64,000 bases of DNA. Origin: CAYPEL01 sp036479985. Lineage in GTDB: Bacteria > Pseudomonadota > Gammaproteobacteria > DSM-19610. The notes beneath the pieces are model-generated. The model worked only from the letters and a program-made list of their open reading frames with translations. It made no database searches and had not been told where the DNA came from. A program made the position numbers and the translations under genes. Shown piece after piece: positions 41,784-50,378 of this stretch. The first letter of the stretch is position 1. Every line of letters starts with the position of its first letter. Location: the NCBI GenBank assembly GCA_965224815.1, contig CBDDAF010000003.1, positions 124,001 through 188,000 of the forward strand, written 5' to 3'.

Positions 41784-42917
41784 ATGGATTTATCCGCTGA
41801 AGATTCTTTGCGATTAAACGTCCTGCTTGCCAATCCATTACAAGCAGTTCGTATCGATGAATCTGCAATGGCGGTTCATGCGCTGTCTGAAAACGGCGAT
41901 GCCATTGTTAAACTGAATCCCCGCGGACGTGATGACCAGTATTTAAAAAAAGTCCGTGAATTACTGTCCAGCCAGGTGCTGGGTTCACCAGGTGGTTACC
42001 CGATATTTTTACGCCGTTGGACACGCATGGGGCAGGCGCGTGATAACAGCCTTGAGCAATTACTCTTGCTGGGTGAGCCCGAAGCGGTTGTTGCCGTCGT
42101 GCATGCGCAAGGTCTGGATACCGAGATTGCCCGCCGGGCCTGGTGGGCGATGCCGGATGCCGATAATGCACGGCGTATGCTGGAAAAAGAAAATATTGTG
42201 CAGGGTGTGATGGGGCCGGTGCTGGCTGAGTACCTGATCGACTATCTACCATTTGAAACCGAGCATCGGGCGATGATAGAGACCATACGACTTGCATTGC
42301 AGCCTGGATTGATTTCGGATGAAATGCGGGAAAAACTCTGGAAATCAGCAAAACGCAAAAACAGTTATTACATTGGTTTTCTCAGTGCGATGCCTGATGA
42401 CTTGCTCGAAACTTGTAAGCCGCATCCGCGTTGGGAGAAAACACAACAACAATTAGCACCGTTAGTGGATACGGATAATTCGGTGGCGACTCAATTGTGC
42501 CGCTGTATGAGCGCAGCAGGGCAGGCGTATTTGTCAATTGCAGAAATTGTAGTGAATAAACCGAACAATCAGGATGTCGTGGTCGAAATGTTGAACACGA
42601 TTCAGAACTATTTTAACGATGTCTGTCCTAACAGTGATCCACAGGCTAATATGGAAACGATTATTGACGATGCCGAAAACCTGTGTGATGTTCCGGCTGT
42701 ATGCAAAACAACGACGGCAATCCAGGAAGTGCTAGCGGTAGCGCCTGAATTAAGAACAGAGATTCGGGCCATGTTGGTATTAGCGATGACGAACGAGCCG
42801 GTGATCATTCCGATATTTTCCCGCACCGACGCGATAGGGTCGGTCATGAGAAAAAATATTGAGCCGGTGACCAGGCCAATTTTGCAGCAGTTTTCTCAGT
42901 TGCGAGGTACGGTTTGA
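41784..42917 (+). CDS. dsrS: DsrS-like protein
   Basis: This 377-aa cytoplasmic protein resembles DsrS, the last gene of the A. vinosum dsr operon. MDLSAEDSLRLNVLLANPLQAVRIDES and VLGSPGGYPIFLRRWTRMGQA are segments I recall from that family. No enzyme motif is visible. In A. vinosum, DsrS affects dsr gene expression after transcription. Here it lies some 20 kb from the main dsr operon, ahead of a glutaredoxin gene and cysG. ATG 41784 is preferred over TTG 41781. Confidence 0.68.
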   Translation: MDLSAEDSLRLNVLLANPLQAVRIDESAMAVHALSENGDAIVKLNPRGRDDQYLKKVRELLSSQVLGSPGGYPIFLRRWTRMGQARDNSLEQLLLLGEPEAVVAVVHAQGLDTEIARRAWWAMPDADNARRMLEKENIVQGVMGPVLAEYLIDYLPFETEHRAMIETIRLALQPGLISDEMREKLWKSAKRKNSYYIGFLSAMPDDLLETCKPHPRWEKTQQQLAPLVDTDNSVATQLCRCMSAAGQAYLSIAEIVVNKPNNQDVVVEMLNTIQNYFNDVCPNSDPQANMETIIDDAENLCDVPAVCKTTTAIQEVLAVAPELRTEIRAMLVLAMTNEPVIIPIFSRTDAIGSVMRKNIEPVTRPILQQFSQLRGTV

Positions 42918-42995
42918 AAAAGCGAAGTTGCAAAGAATCATTCGATCAGGCCGCTATAAATAGAAGTTAAAATTACTATAACAGGAAAAATGTGT

Positions 42996-43277
42996 ATGTC
43001 TGAAGTTGTCATGTATTGCACCCGGTTCTGTCCCTACTGTACGGGTGCAGAACAACTGCTGCTGCGAAAGGGTGTAGAAATAAAGAAAATCGGTGTCGAC
43101 AACCAGCCCGATCTCTGGAATGAAATGGAAGAGAAAACCGGCCGGAATACGGTGCCGCAGATTTATATCGGTGACTATCATGTGGGCGGTTATGATGACA
43201 TGGTAGAACTGGATATGGACGGTGAACTGGATCCATTGCTGGAGCCAATTCTCGAAGCCATGAAAGCGCAAGGTTGA
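42996..43277 (+). CDS. grxC: Glutaredoxin 3
   Basis: This 93-aa dithiol glutaredoxin has active site CTRFCPYCTGAEQLL (CPYC), TVPQIYIGDYHVGGYDDM and a GSH-binding TVP. It reduces disulfides or glutathionylated proteins with glutathione. ATG 42996 has AGGA 9 bases upstream and is preferred over ATG 42990, whose spacing is too short. The siroheme synthase gene follows within 3 bp. Confidence 0.93.
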   Translation: MSEVVMYCTRFCPYCTGAEQLLLRKGVEIKKIGVDNQPDLWNEMEEKTGRNTVPQIYIGDYHVGGYDDMVELDMDGELDPLLEPILEAMKAQG

Positions 43278-43280
43278 TTG

Positions 43281-44714
43281 ATGGATTATTTACCCATTTT
43301 TCTTGATCTGGAAAACCGCAACTGTCTGGTTGTGGGTGGTGGTGGTATTGCTGCGCGCAAGGTGAAGTTGCTGCTGCGTGCCAGTGGCCGTGTCACTGTG
43401 ATTGCGCCATTACTGTGTGATGAATTACAGGAAAATCTAAAGGACAAAAATATTACCTATCTTGCGAGAGATTTTGAAGACGCGGATATTGAAAATCGTG
43501 TACTGATTATTGCCGGCACCAACGATCATGCTGTGAACCAGCGTGTCTCTGCTCTTGCGCATGAACGGAATATTCCGGTCAATGTGGTTGACCAGCCCGA
43601 ACTGTGTAGTTTTATCATGCCATCAGTGATAGATCGTTCGCCGGTGCAGGTAGCTGTATCAACCGGTGGCGCTTCACCTGTGCTGGCGCGCCTGTTACGC
43701 GCACGTCTTGAAAGTTACGTGCCTGCAGCTTATGGGCGCTTGGCGAAACTGGTTGAGAGTTTTCGTGATCAGGTTAAGGCGCGTTACAGCAGTACGCAAC
43801 AACGCCGCCAATTCTGGGAAAATATATTGCAGGGTGAAGTGGCGGAATTATTATTTTCAGGCCGCGATGACAAGGCGCGTGATTTATTACAAAACGCCAT
43901 TGATAACACCGAAGACAATCCACATTCGATGGGTGAAGTATATCTGGTGGGTGCCGGTCCCGGTGATCCAGATTTGTTGACCTTTCGTGCCTTACGATTG
44001 TTGCAAATGGCAGATGTCGTTGTGTATGACAGGCTGGTTGCTCCGCCGATACTTGATCTGGCGCGCCGTGATGCAGAACAAATTTATGTGGGTAAGGAAC
44101 GTGACAATCACACCTTAACCCAGGAAAATATCAATCAATTACTGGTGCGCCTGGCAAAAGAAGGCAAACGTGTTGTGCGCCTGAAAGGCGGCGATCCCTT
44201 TATCTTTGGCCGTGGCGGCGAAGAAATATCTACCCTGATGGAAAATGGTGTCACCTTCCAGGTAGTGCCCGGCATCACGGCTGCATCGGGCTGCGCGACT
44301 TATGCAGGTATTCCGCTTACGCACCGTGATTATGCGCAATCTGTTATTTTTGTTACCGGTCATTTAAAAGACGGCAGTGTTGATCTCAACTGGAAAGCAC
44401 TGGCACATCCGGGTCAAACGATCGTGTTTTACATGGGGTTGCATGGTACAGGGGTAGTATCCCGTGAACTTATTGCGCATGGTTTACCAACAACAACACC
44501 GGTTGCGTTAGTCCAGCAGGGTACCACTCAGAATCAACGTGTCATCGTAACCAGTCTTGATGACCTCGAGCAGTCTGTAAAAAGAGAAGACGTCAAACCC
44601 CCGACTATTATAATCGTCGGTGAAGTGGTCGCCCTACACGAAAAACTGCACTGGTTTTCACCACTGCCGAATGCCAATCCACGGCCGTTCGGCGGCACAC
44701 CGCACCAAACATAA
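43281..44714 (+). CDS. cysG: Siroheme synthase (multifunctional CysG)
   Basis: This 477-aa enzyme makes siroheme from uroporphyrinogen III. The N-terminal precorrin-2 dehydrogenase/ferrochelatase domain (1-205) shows LVVGGGGIAARKVKLLL and PSVIDRSPVQVAVSTGGASP. The C-terminal methyltransferase (215-460) has VYLVGAGPGDPDLLTFRALR and LKGGDPFIFGRGGEE. DsrAB needs siroheme, so the link to DsrS is meaningful. It is almost joined to grxC, and its stop overlaps the next start by one base. Confidence 0.96.
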   Translation: MDYLPIFLDLENRNCLVVGGGGIAARKVKLLLRASGRVTVIAPLLCDELQENLKDKNITYLARDFEDADIENRVLIIAGTNDHAVNQRVSALAHERNIPVNVVDQPELCSFIMPSVIDRSPVQVAVSTGGASPVLARLLRARLESYVPAAYGRLAKLVESFRDQVKARYSSTQQRRQFWENILQGEVAELLFSGRDDKARDLLQNAIDNTEDNPHSMGEVYLVGAGPGDPDLLTFRALRLLQMADVVVYDRLVAPPILDLARRDAEQIYVGKERDNHTLTQENINQLLVRLAKEGKRVVRLKGGDPFIFGRGGEEISTLMENGVTFQVVPGITAASGCATYAGIPLTHRDYAQSVIFVTGHLKDGSVDLNWKALAHPGQTIVFYMGLHGTGVVSRELIAHGLPTTTPVALVQQGTTQNQRVIVTSLDDLEQSVKREDVKPPTIIIVGEVVALHEKLHWFSPLPNANPRPFGGTPHQT

Positions 44715-45364
44715 TGGAACCTGAATTCTGGCAACAGCGCTGGCAGGAAAATCAAATTGGTTTCCATCAATCGGAAGTCAACACACACCTTAAAGAACAC
44801 TGGCAAATACTTTCAATACCAGCAGGTTCAAATGTGTTTGTACCTTTGTGCGGCAAGAGTCTGGATATAATTTGGTTGCGCGACCAGGGCTATTCAGTGA
44901 CCGGTGTGGAAATTAGTCCATTGGCAGTTGAGGCGTTTTTTCTTGAAAACAACCTTGTTGCAGAAAAACATACCACGGATGATTTTACTTTGTACCAAAG
45001 TGAAGGTATCAACATCTACTGCGGAGACTATCTAAAGTTGTCGCCAAGACACCTGGGCAGTATCCGCGCGGTGTTTGATCGTGCTTCTCTCATTGCATTA
45101 CCACCCAACATGCGTCAGGACTATGTCAAACACCACGTGCAATTAACCGATGCAAATATACCTGTATTATTAGTCACTCTGGAGTATCCCCAAGACCAGA
45201 TGAACGGACCGCCATTCTCTGTCAGCGAAGAAGAAGTGATTAATCTATATGCCGGCCGTTATGAAATTGAAAGGCTAGTTGATAAAGATGCGTTGGTGAA
45301 TGAACCCAGGTTTGCAGAACGTGGATTAACTGCGTTGCATGAAAAGGTTTATTTGTTGTCCTGA
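44714..45364 (+). CDS. tpm: Thiopurine S-methyltransferase family protein
   Basis: This 216-aa SAM-dependent enzyme matches bacterial TPMT: MEPEFWQQRWQENQIGFHQ, VFVPLCGKSLDIIWLRDQGYSVTGVEIS and FDRASLIALPPNMRQDYV. Bacterial members methylate selenium, tellurium or thiol compounds. The ATG at 44714 shares a base with the cysG TAA, so it is co-translated. A role in detoxifying sulfur or selenium compounds is inferred. Confidence 0.92.
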   Translation: MEPEFWQQRWQENQIGFHQSEVNTHLKEHWQILSIPAGSNVFVPLCGKSLDIIWLRDQGYSVTGVEISPLAVEAFFLENNLVAEKHTTDDFTLYQSEGINIYCGDYLKLSPRHLGSIRAVFDRASLIALPPNMRQDYVKHHVQLTDANIPVLLVTLEYPQDQMNGPPFSVSEEEVINLYAGRYEIERLVDKDALVNEPRFAERGLTALHEKVYLLS

Positions 45365-45385
45365 TGTAATGCGGCCACTTAAATT

Positions 45386-45450
45386 CTGTAGGAGCGGCTT
45401 CAGCCGCGATGAACATCGTAGCCCCATCGCGGCTGAAGCCGCTCCTACAG
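45386..45450. repeat. REP-like palindrome, copy 10 (TTCA type)
   Basis: The arms CTGTAGGAGCGGCTTCAGCC and GGCTGAAGCCGCTCCTACAG lie between the convergent TPMT and PP2C genes. Confidence 0.9.
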
Positions 45451-45496
45451 AAATACACTATCCACAATGAGAAGATGTACGACACTCGGAGGTTGC

Positions 45497-46207
45497 TTAA
45501 TCGTGCTTTACAAGGATTGCAGTAATATTATCTGAGCCTCCATGCGAGAGCGCCATATTGATTAGACGATCAACCTGTTCTTGTGGATTTCCGCTGCTTG
45601 AAAGTATTTTGGTAATATCTTTATCTTCAATTTCATTCGTCAATCCATCAGTGCAGAGTAATATCTGTTGACCACGGCTGAATTCGCCAGTCACTAAATC
45701 AGCGTTCACAATTGTCGATTTGCTAACGCCAATAGTACGAGACAGTACGTTGGCATAAGGTGACTTTTTGGCGCCTTCTTTACGCAGTTGTCCGCTATCG
45801 ATGAGTTCCTGAACTATTGAGTGATCTTTGGTGATTTGTACAAGCCGTTGTCCATCCCAAAGATATGCCCGGCTATCGCCAATCCATGCAACTTCATACC
45901 TGTTTGATTTTATTTGCAGTGTTACAGCGGTGGTGCCCATATCTGGATGGCCTTGACCCTCTTCTGCCGCTGCAATAACAGCCTGATGTGCGCTTGTAGT
46001 TGCAGTACATATATCGATTCCATTTTCACAGGATTTGATGATATGTTTAACAGCAACCTGGCTTGCAATATCACCGGCGGCATGACCGCCCATTCCATCA
46101 GCCAGCAGCCAGAGTCCGATACTGGCGTTATAGTCGTAGCTATCCTGGTTTTGTGAGCGCACATGACCGGTATGAGTAGCATGCCCGAAACCAAAAGTTT
46201 TCATCAT
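45497..46207 (-). CDS. PP2C-family Ser/Thr protein phosphatase
   Basis: This 236-aa phosphatase has the metal-binding motifs of the PP2C family: RSQNQDSYDY, WLLADGMGGHAAGD, LLCTDGLTN and GGSDNITAILV. It is a cytoplasmic, single-domain, Stp1-like enzyme. The same region encodes a large Ser/Thr kinase and an FHA protein, so it is probably the phosphatase that reverses that kinase. Confidence 0.93.
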   Translation of the reverse strand: MMKTFGFGHATHTGHVRSQNQDSYDYNASIGLWLLADGMGGHAAGDIASQVAVKHIIKSCENGIDICTATTSAHQAVIAAAEEGQGHPDMGTTAVTLQIKSNRYEVAWIGDSRAYLWDGQRLVQITKDHSIVQELIDSGQLRKEGAKKSPYANVLSRTIGVSKSTIVNADLVTGEFSRGQQILLCTDGLTNEIEDKDITKILSSSGNPQEQVDRLINMALSHGGSDNITAILVKHD

Positions 46208-46209
46208 AA

Positions 46210-46274
46210 CTGTAGGAGCGGCTTCAGCCGCGATTGGTTCAAAGTGCGTATCGCGGCTGAAGCCGCTCCTACAG
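46210..46274. repeat. REP-like palindrome, copy 11 (TTCA type)
   Basis: The arms CTGTAGGAGCGGCTTCAGCC and GGCTGAAGCCGCTCCTACAG lie between the SulP-type gene and the PP2C gene on the same strand, 2 bases before the phosphatase ATG region. Confidence 0.9.
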
Positions 46275-46309
46275 TTAGCAATGACACGATGAACGTATTA
46301 ATCCGTGGT

Positions 46310-49120
46310 TTATAAACTGATAGGCGACGCATCAACTTCGAAAGGCCAGTTTTTGATGCCACCCGCCAGTGATATGGCATTAAAATTTCGTTCTTTCAAT
46401 AAAAATGCGGCTGCTTTACTTCGGCGGCCACTGCGGCAATACACGATATACAGTGCATCCGGATCAAGATCCTGTAATTGAAAACGCAGCACATGCAGGG
46501 GTATCAATTTCGCATTGGGTATCCGGCTTTCTTCATACTCAAGGTCATAGCGGCAATCGAGCAGTTTCACTTCGCCTTTATCCAGCATGGATTTTACCGT
46601 TTCTGCCGCGACCTCTTTGACCATGGAAGGGCGAATGAGCGCTTCAAAATCATCACGTGTTAACTCCAGTAATTTACCAGGCGTAAGCATACGAATGGTT
46701 GCATTGCGATAACCATCCTGTAAAAGAGATTCTTCACCGAAACCATCACCTGCAGCCATATGATCGACGGTGCGTGTTTCATCGGTAAACGGATCAGTCC
46801 TGATGACCTCAACTTCACCTTCTTCGATTACAAAATAACGATCACCTTTTTCGCCTTCTCGAACCACCTCATCGCCAACATTAAAAGAGACAGGCCGCAT
46901 ACGTTGGAATGCTTCCTGGACACGTTCCAGCGGAATGTGGTGGAAAACACCGATTTGCCGCACCAATGCCATGCGTGTGTTAATTTCATGCTCTGGTTTT
47001 TCATCTGCAGAAGATTGTAAATTCCAACCCAAAAATTCGTCAATAACATCTGCATCGAGTTTCAGGTACTGAATATCCTGTAATGCTCTCACTCGTAATC
47101 GATTCGATGCGGCAGTCAGAATTGCAGGGTTACTGTCGGAGTTTTCTGGTTTGAGTATCCAGGTATAACTTTTTTCGCGGCCATCCGGTGTCGTCCAGAT
47201 GCGTTGTGCTTCAAGCTCACCTTCGAGTAACACCAAATGTTCGTTAAGTGAATCTTCAGCCCGCACAATAATATCGCCGCTTTCGGCCGATAAAATTGGT
47301 TGTTTCTCTAACAATTCAGTCAACCGTTTAATCGGCACAGGGCCCAGTAGGGGAGTGGCGTGTAAGCGTAGGGCTAGTTCTTGCACAGTATATTCCTCAG
47401 CAGTATTGTTATTCGCAAGTGCTTTACCGGTAAGTGTCGCTGAGTCGGAAAAAGGATTCAACAAATCTTTCATGACATGATGACGATCACGGCGAATAAT
47501 CCAATCCTCGTCCTTGCCAGCTAACATCCCGGTTCGTTTGAAGATTTCCAACTGTTCAGGACGATCCACACTGATATATGAATCATGTCCCGCTTTACGC
47601 CAAATTCCTACCTGTCTTAATAATAATTCAGCACCCGGAATATCGAGATAAGTCAGGTGATTGGTGCGTAATAATAAAATACTATCCATTGCTTCAGATC
47701 CATTGGGCATTGGTAAACACTGTTCAATGACCGCTACTGAGCCGAAAAATAGATTGCCGTCGATGCCTACTTCAGTTACCGGACGTCCATCTCTGCTCCT
47801 GCGTTCGGAAAGATTAACGCGTGGTACAGAAGTGCGTTTCAGATAGATCACCAATGACAATAAGACACCGGTCAAAACACCTTCAGTCAAGCCGAATACC
47901 AGTGAAATTATCAGTGCAGAAATAAAGATAATGGTTTCTTGCCGAGATAGCAGTATCCGGCGTATGGCTGAAAAATCGAGGAGTCCGATGCCAATTAAAA
48001 TTAACATGGCGGCAATTGCTGGCTGGGGGATTATGGCTAGCAAAGGTTGTGCGGCAAAAACCAGGAACAATAACAACAGTGCGCTGTAGATGAGTGCCAT
48101 CGGGGTTCGCGCGCCCAATTGTAAGTGTGCTGCACTACGGTTAAAAGAACCTGATCCAGCAAAAGCAGAAATAAAGGGTGCAACCAGATTAGCAACACCC
48201 TGGCCCACGCATTCGCGGTTGGCATCAATGTTCTGACCGGATTTTAATGCCAGAGATCGTGAAATCACCACACTTTGCATCAAGCCTACGAACGCGATGA
48301 CCATGGCGCTACCCAACAGGTTACGCATCACACCATAAGTAGATGCATCTGAAATTGGCGTCGACCAGGCAAACAGGGATAGCTGAAAACTTCCAAGTAA
48401 GGGTATTAAATCAGCGTCGCCATTAGCGTAGTGTGTCCAAAGATACACGGCGAGTGTTCCGGCGATCAAGCCTAATAATAAGGCATAACGCCTGCTCCAG
48501 AGCCGGGACAACAAACCCACCCCAACGACTAGTAGTGCTATGGATAATGTCCATGGATTGCTGTCTGATAGTTGCGTCATCAATTGCCAGCATTTGAGGA
48601 AAAATCCAGCAGTCGGATCGAGCTTTAATCCCAACACTGAGGCAAGCGCCGACAGAATCATCATCAGTGCAACAGCATGTGTGATAGCAACAATGACAGT
48701 ATTTGATACAAAATTAAGTAAAGAGCCTGCTCTGACTAATCCAGCACCCAATTGAATAAGCCCGACCATGAGTGTCAATAACAGAATATAACCCAGGTAC
48801 GGCGACTCACCCGGTAATGCTAACGGTGCTACGGCAGCCGCAAGCATTAAACTCATTGCCGTGTTAGGCCCGGATACCAGAAACCAGGATGACCCCCACA
48901 GGATAGCCAGCATCACCGGAACGATACTGGTGTAAATACCATACTGAGGTGGCAAGCCAGCCAGTGCTGCCAGGGCAATGGCTTGAGGAATTGCGATGAA
49001 GGCACCGATGAGTGCTGATTCGAAATCCCCCCGAAGCTGACTGGCTTGCGGCCGTGGCCAGTTATACGCAGGCCGTAACAATTTAAGGGTGCTGTATTGT
49101 GTATTCGAGCTACCTATCAT
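46310..49120 (-). CDS. SulP anion transporter fused to STAS, two cNMP-binding-like and rhodanese domains
   Basis: This 936-aa protein begins with a SulP-type membrane region (about 35-430; GLPPQYGIYTSIVPVMLAIL and SGPNTAMSLM). A STAS domain follows (about 440-550). A first, degenerate cNMP-binding-like domain spans about 595-705, and a second one about 720-835 with GEKGDRYFVIEEGEVEV and the phosphate-binding cassette GFGEESLLQDGYRNATIR. The C-terminal rhodanese (about 838-936) has active Cys in YIVYCRSGRRSKAA. It may import sulfate or bicarbonate, or export sulfate; this is not known. The fused rhodanese is fitting for a sulfur oxidiser. Confidence 0.88.
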   Translation of the reverse strand: MIGSSNTQYSTLKLLRPAYNWPRPQASQLRGDFESALIGAFIAIPQAIALAALAGLPPQYGIYTSIVPVMLAILWGSSWFLVSGPNTAMSLMLAAAVAPLALPGESPYLGYILLLTLMVGLIQLGAGLVRAGSLLNFVSNTVIVAITHAVALMMILSALASVLGLKLDPTAGFFLKCWQLMTQLSDSNPWTLSIALLVVGVGLLSRLWSRRYALLLGLIAGTLAVYLWTHYANGDADLIPLLGSFQLSLFAWSTPISDASTYGVMRNLLGSAMVIAFVGLMQSVVISRSLALKSGQNIDANRECVGQGVANLVAPFISAFAGSGSFNRSAAHLQLGARTPMALIYSALLLLFLVFAAQPLLAIIPQPAIAAMLILIGIGLLDFSAIRRILLSRQETIIFISALIISLVFGLTEGVLTGVLLSLVIYLKRTSVPRVNLSERRSRDGRPVTEVGIDGNLFFGSVAVIEQCLPMPNGSEAMDSILLLRTNHLTYLDIPGAELLLRQVGIWRKAGHDSYISVDRPEQLEIFKRTGMLAGKDEDWIIRRDRHHVMKDLLNPFSDSATLTGKALANNNTAEEYTVQELALRLHATPLLGPVPIKRLTELLEKQPILSAESGDIIVRAEDSLNEHLVLLEGELEAQRIWTTPDGREKSYTWILKPENSDSNPAILTAASNRLRVRALQDIQYLKLDADVIDEFLGWNLQSSADEKPEHEINTRMALVRQIGVFHHIPLERVQEAFQRMRPVSFNVGDEVVREGEKGDRYFVIEEGEVEVIRTDPFTDETRTVDHMAAGDGFGEESLLQDGYRNATIRMLTPGKLLELTRDDFEALIRPSMVKEVAAETVKSMLDKGEVKLLDCRYDLEYEESRIPNAKLIPLHVLRFQLQDLDPDALYIVYCRSGRRSKAAAFLLKERNFNAISLAGGIKNWPFEVDASPISL

Positions 49121-49218
49121 TTTTGGAATAATAGGGGGTTGACTACAGTTACGCTATCTTAATCATCCAGGGAATCTCTGATGTGTAGTACATCTTGTCA
49201 TAGTGAAACGTGCGAATT

Positions 49219-49285
49219 CTGTAGGAGCGGCTTCAGCCGCGATGGGGCAGCGGTGAGTCCATCGCGGTTGAAGTCGCGCCTATAG
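49219..49285. repeat. REP-like palindrome, copy 12 (TTCA type, right arm decayed)
   Basis: The left arm CTGTAGGAGCGGCTTCAGCC is intact. The right arm has several changes (GGTTGAAGTCGCGCCTATAG). It lies before the SulP-type gene on its 5' side. Confidence 0.8.
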
Positions 49286-49300
49286 ATTCTCGTTAAATAA

Positions 49301-49531
49301 TCAGTCACACCCATCGTGTTCAGTAATCGCTTCACCAGTGTCTGGATCAATAGCTACCTCGCCAGTATCATCGGTCACAAGCGTGCCAGTAAACATCATC
49401 GACTGGATTCGTTCGAAGTTATCATCCAAAGCAGAAACAACTACCTTGTCGGTCATGCCATGGTAAATCATGATGTGGCCTTGCTGCTCGCGGTGCAGAT
49501 CAGCTTGGCTTGGTTGCGTTAGACGACTCAT
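49301..49531 (-). CDS. Small acidic hypothetical protein
   Basis: A 76-aa frame from ATG 49531 encodes MSRLTQPSQADLHREQQGHI, then YHGMTDKVVVSALDDNFERIQSMMFTGTLVTDDTGEVAID and an acidic end. No strong ribosome site is seen, and a TTG at 49561 is possible. The pattern (strand-turn pieces with an acidic tail) suggests a small soluble protein. The family is unknown. Confidence 0.55.
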   Translation of the reverse strand: MSRLTQPSQADLHREQQGHIMIYHGMTDKVVVSALDDNFERIQSMMFTGTLVTDDTGEVAIDPDTGEAITEHDGCD

Positions 49532-49561
49532 CTGCCACTGTTGTGCGCCGGACTCTCCCAA

Positions 49562-49896
49562 TGCGGAAAGCTTGTGGTGATAGAAGATACCGCTAAGATA
49601 CAGCTTATTAATTGTTGTTTAATCTGTGACATATCATATTCCCCGGTTTGCCTCGCTTGAGTGTTACTTTAGGGGGAGAGGGGTGTCGGCGTCGTTGCAA
49701 TATTCACGTTAGTTTTGTGACATATTTACGTTTCAAGCGAGACGTGGGTAGGGTATCTTTGTATCAGGCAGGGCGTAATCGTCTTGCAGGACTAAATAAT
49801 ATTTTAATAAACTAAATTACTATTTACGTCTGGATGGAATGACTGTCGTGAAAAATTAATAAATTACTCGACACCTTAACGAATGAGGAGCATCTA
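49562..49896. promoter_or_regulatory. Intergenic region upstream of the secreted 155-aa protein
   Basis: About 335 bases hold no gene. TGTGACATAT occurs at 49625-49634 and again at 49716-49725, and an inverted pair CTCGCTTGA (49652-49660) / TCAAGCGAG (49733-49741) interleaves with it. The half-site TGTGA recalls CRP-type sites, but no full palindrome is present. The region should hold the promoter of the next gene, which has GAGGAG 7 bases before its ATG. Confidence 0.35.
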
Positions 49897-50364
49897 ATGT
49901 TTAAAAATCACACTACAAAGCACAGCAACAATCGTACGTTTCTACCAGTAGCGTTACTGACCGTTCTAATGGGCACCAGCATTAATGGGTATGCCAAGGA
50001 TCCGGTAGCAAATGCCTGTCCGGCTGAAGGCTGCGAAATTAAAATCGCGAATGTCAGCAAGTCCGGTGACGAACTGGACATCACATTCGAGGCAAATTTT
50101 CTGCCTGATGTTTCCCGTAACCACATCCATATTTATTGGGACACATTTACGGCAGGACAGGTGAGTAGTGACGCCGAAGCAAACGGTCTTGTTCAGGGCG
50201 ACTGGGTACCGACTGATGTGTATCCAAAATACACGACAGATGGTGCCACATCTGTTACTAACCGCAACAAATCAAAAACCATGTGTGTAACAGCGGCAGG
50301 CCGCGACCATGCGGTATTTGATTCAAAGGTGTCTCACTGTATCGATGTTAGTTCTCATCTATAA
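49897..50364 (+). CDS. Secreted protein, unknown
   Basis: This 155-aa protein has a signal peptide (about residues 1-33, ending NGYA). The mature part begins KDPVANACPAEGCEIKIANVSKSGDELDITFEANF and includes HIHIYWDTF and two further Cys (TMCVTA and SHCIDV). The beta-sandwich-like pattern suggests a periplasmic binding or copper-type protein, but I cannot assign it. It lies 14 bp before the giant kinase gene and may be its sensor partner. Confidence 0.7.
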   Translation: MFKNHTTKHSNNRTFLPVALLTVLMGTSINGYAKDPVANACPAEGCEIKIANVSKSGDELDITFEANFLPDVSRNHIHIYWDTFTAGQVSSDAEANGLVQGDWVPTDVYPKYTTDGATSVTNRNKSKTMCVTAAGRDHAVFDSKVSHCIDVSSHL

Positions 50365-50378
50365 AATAGCGAGACAAC

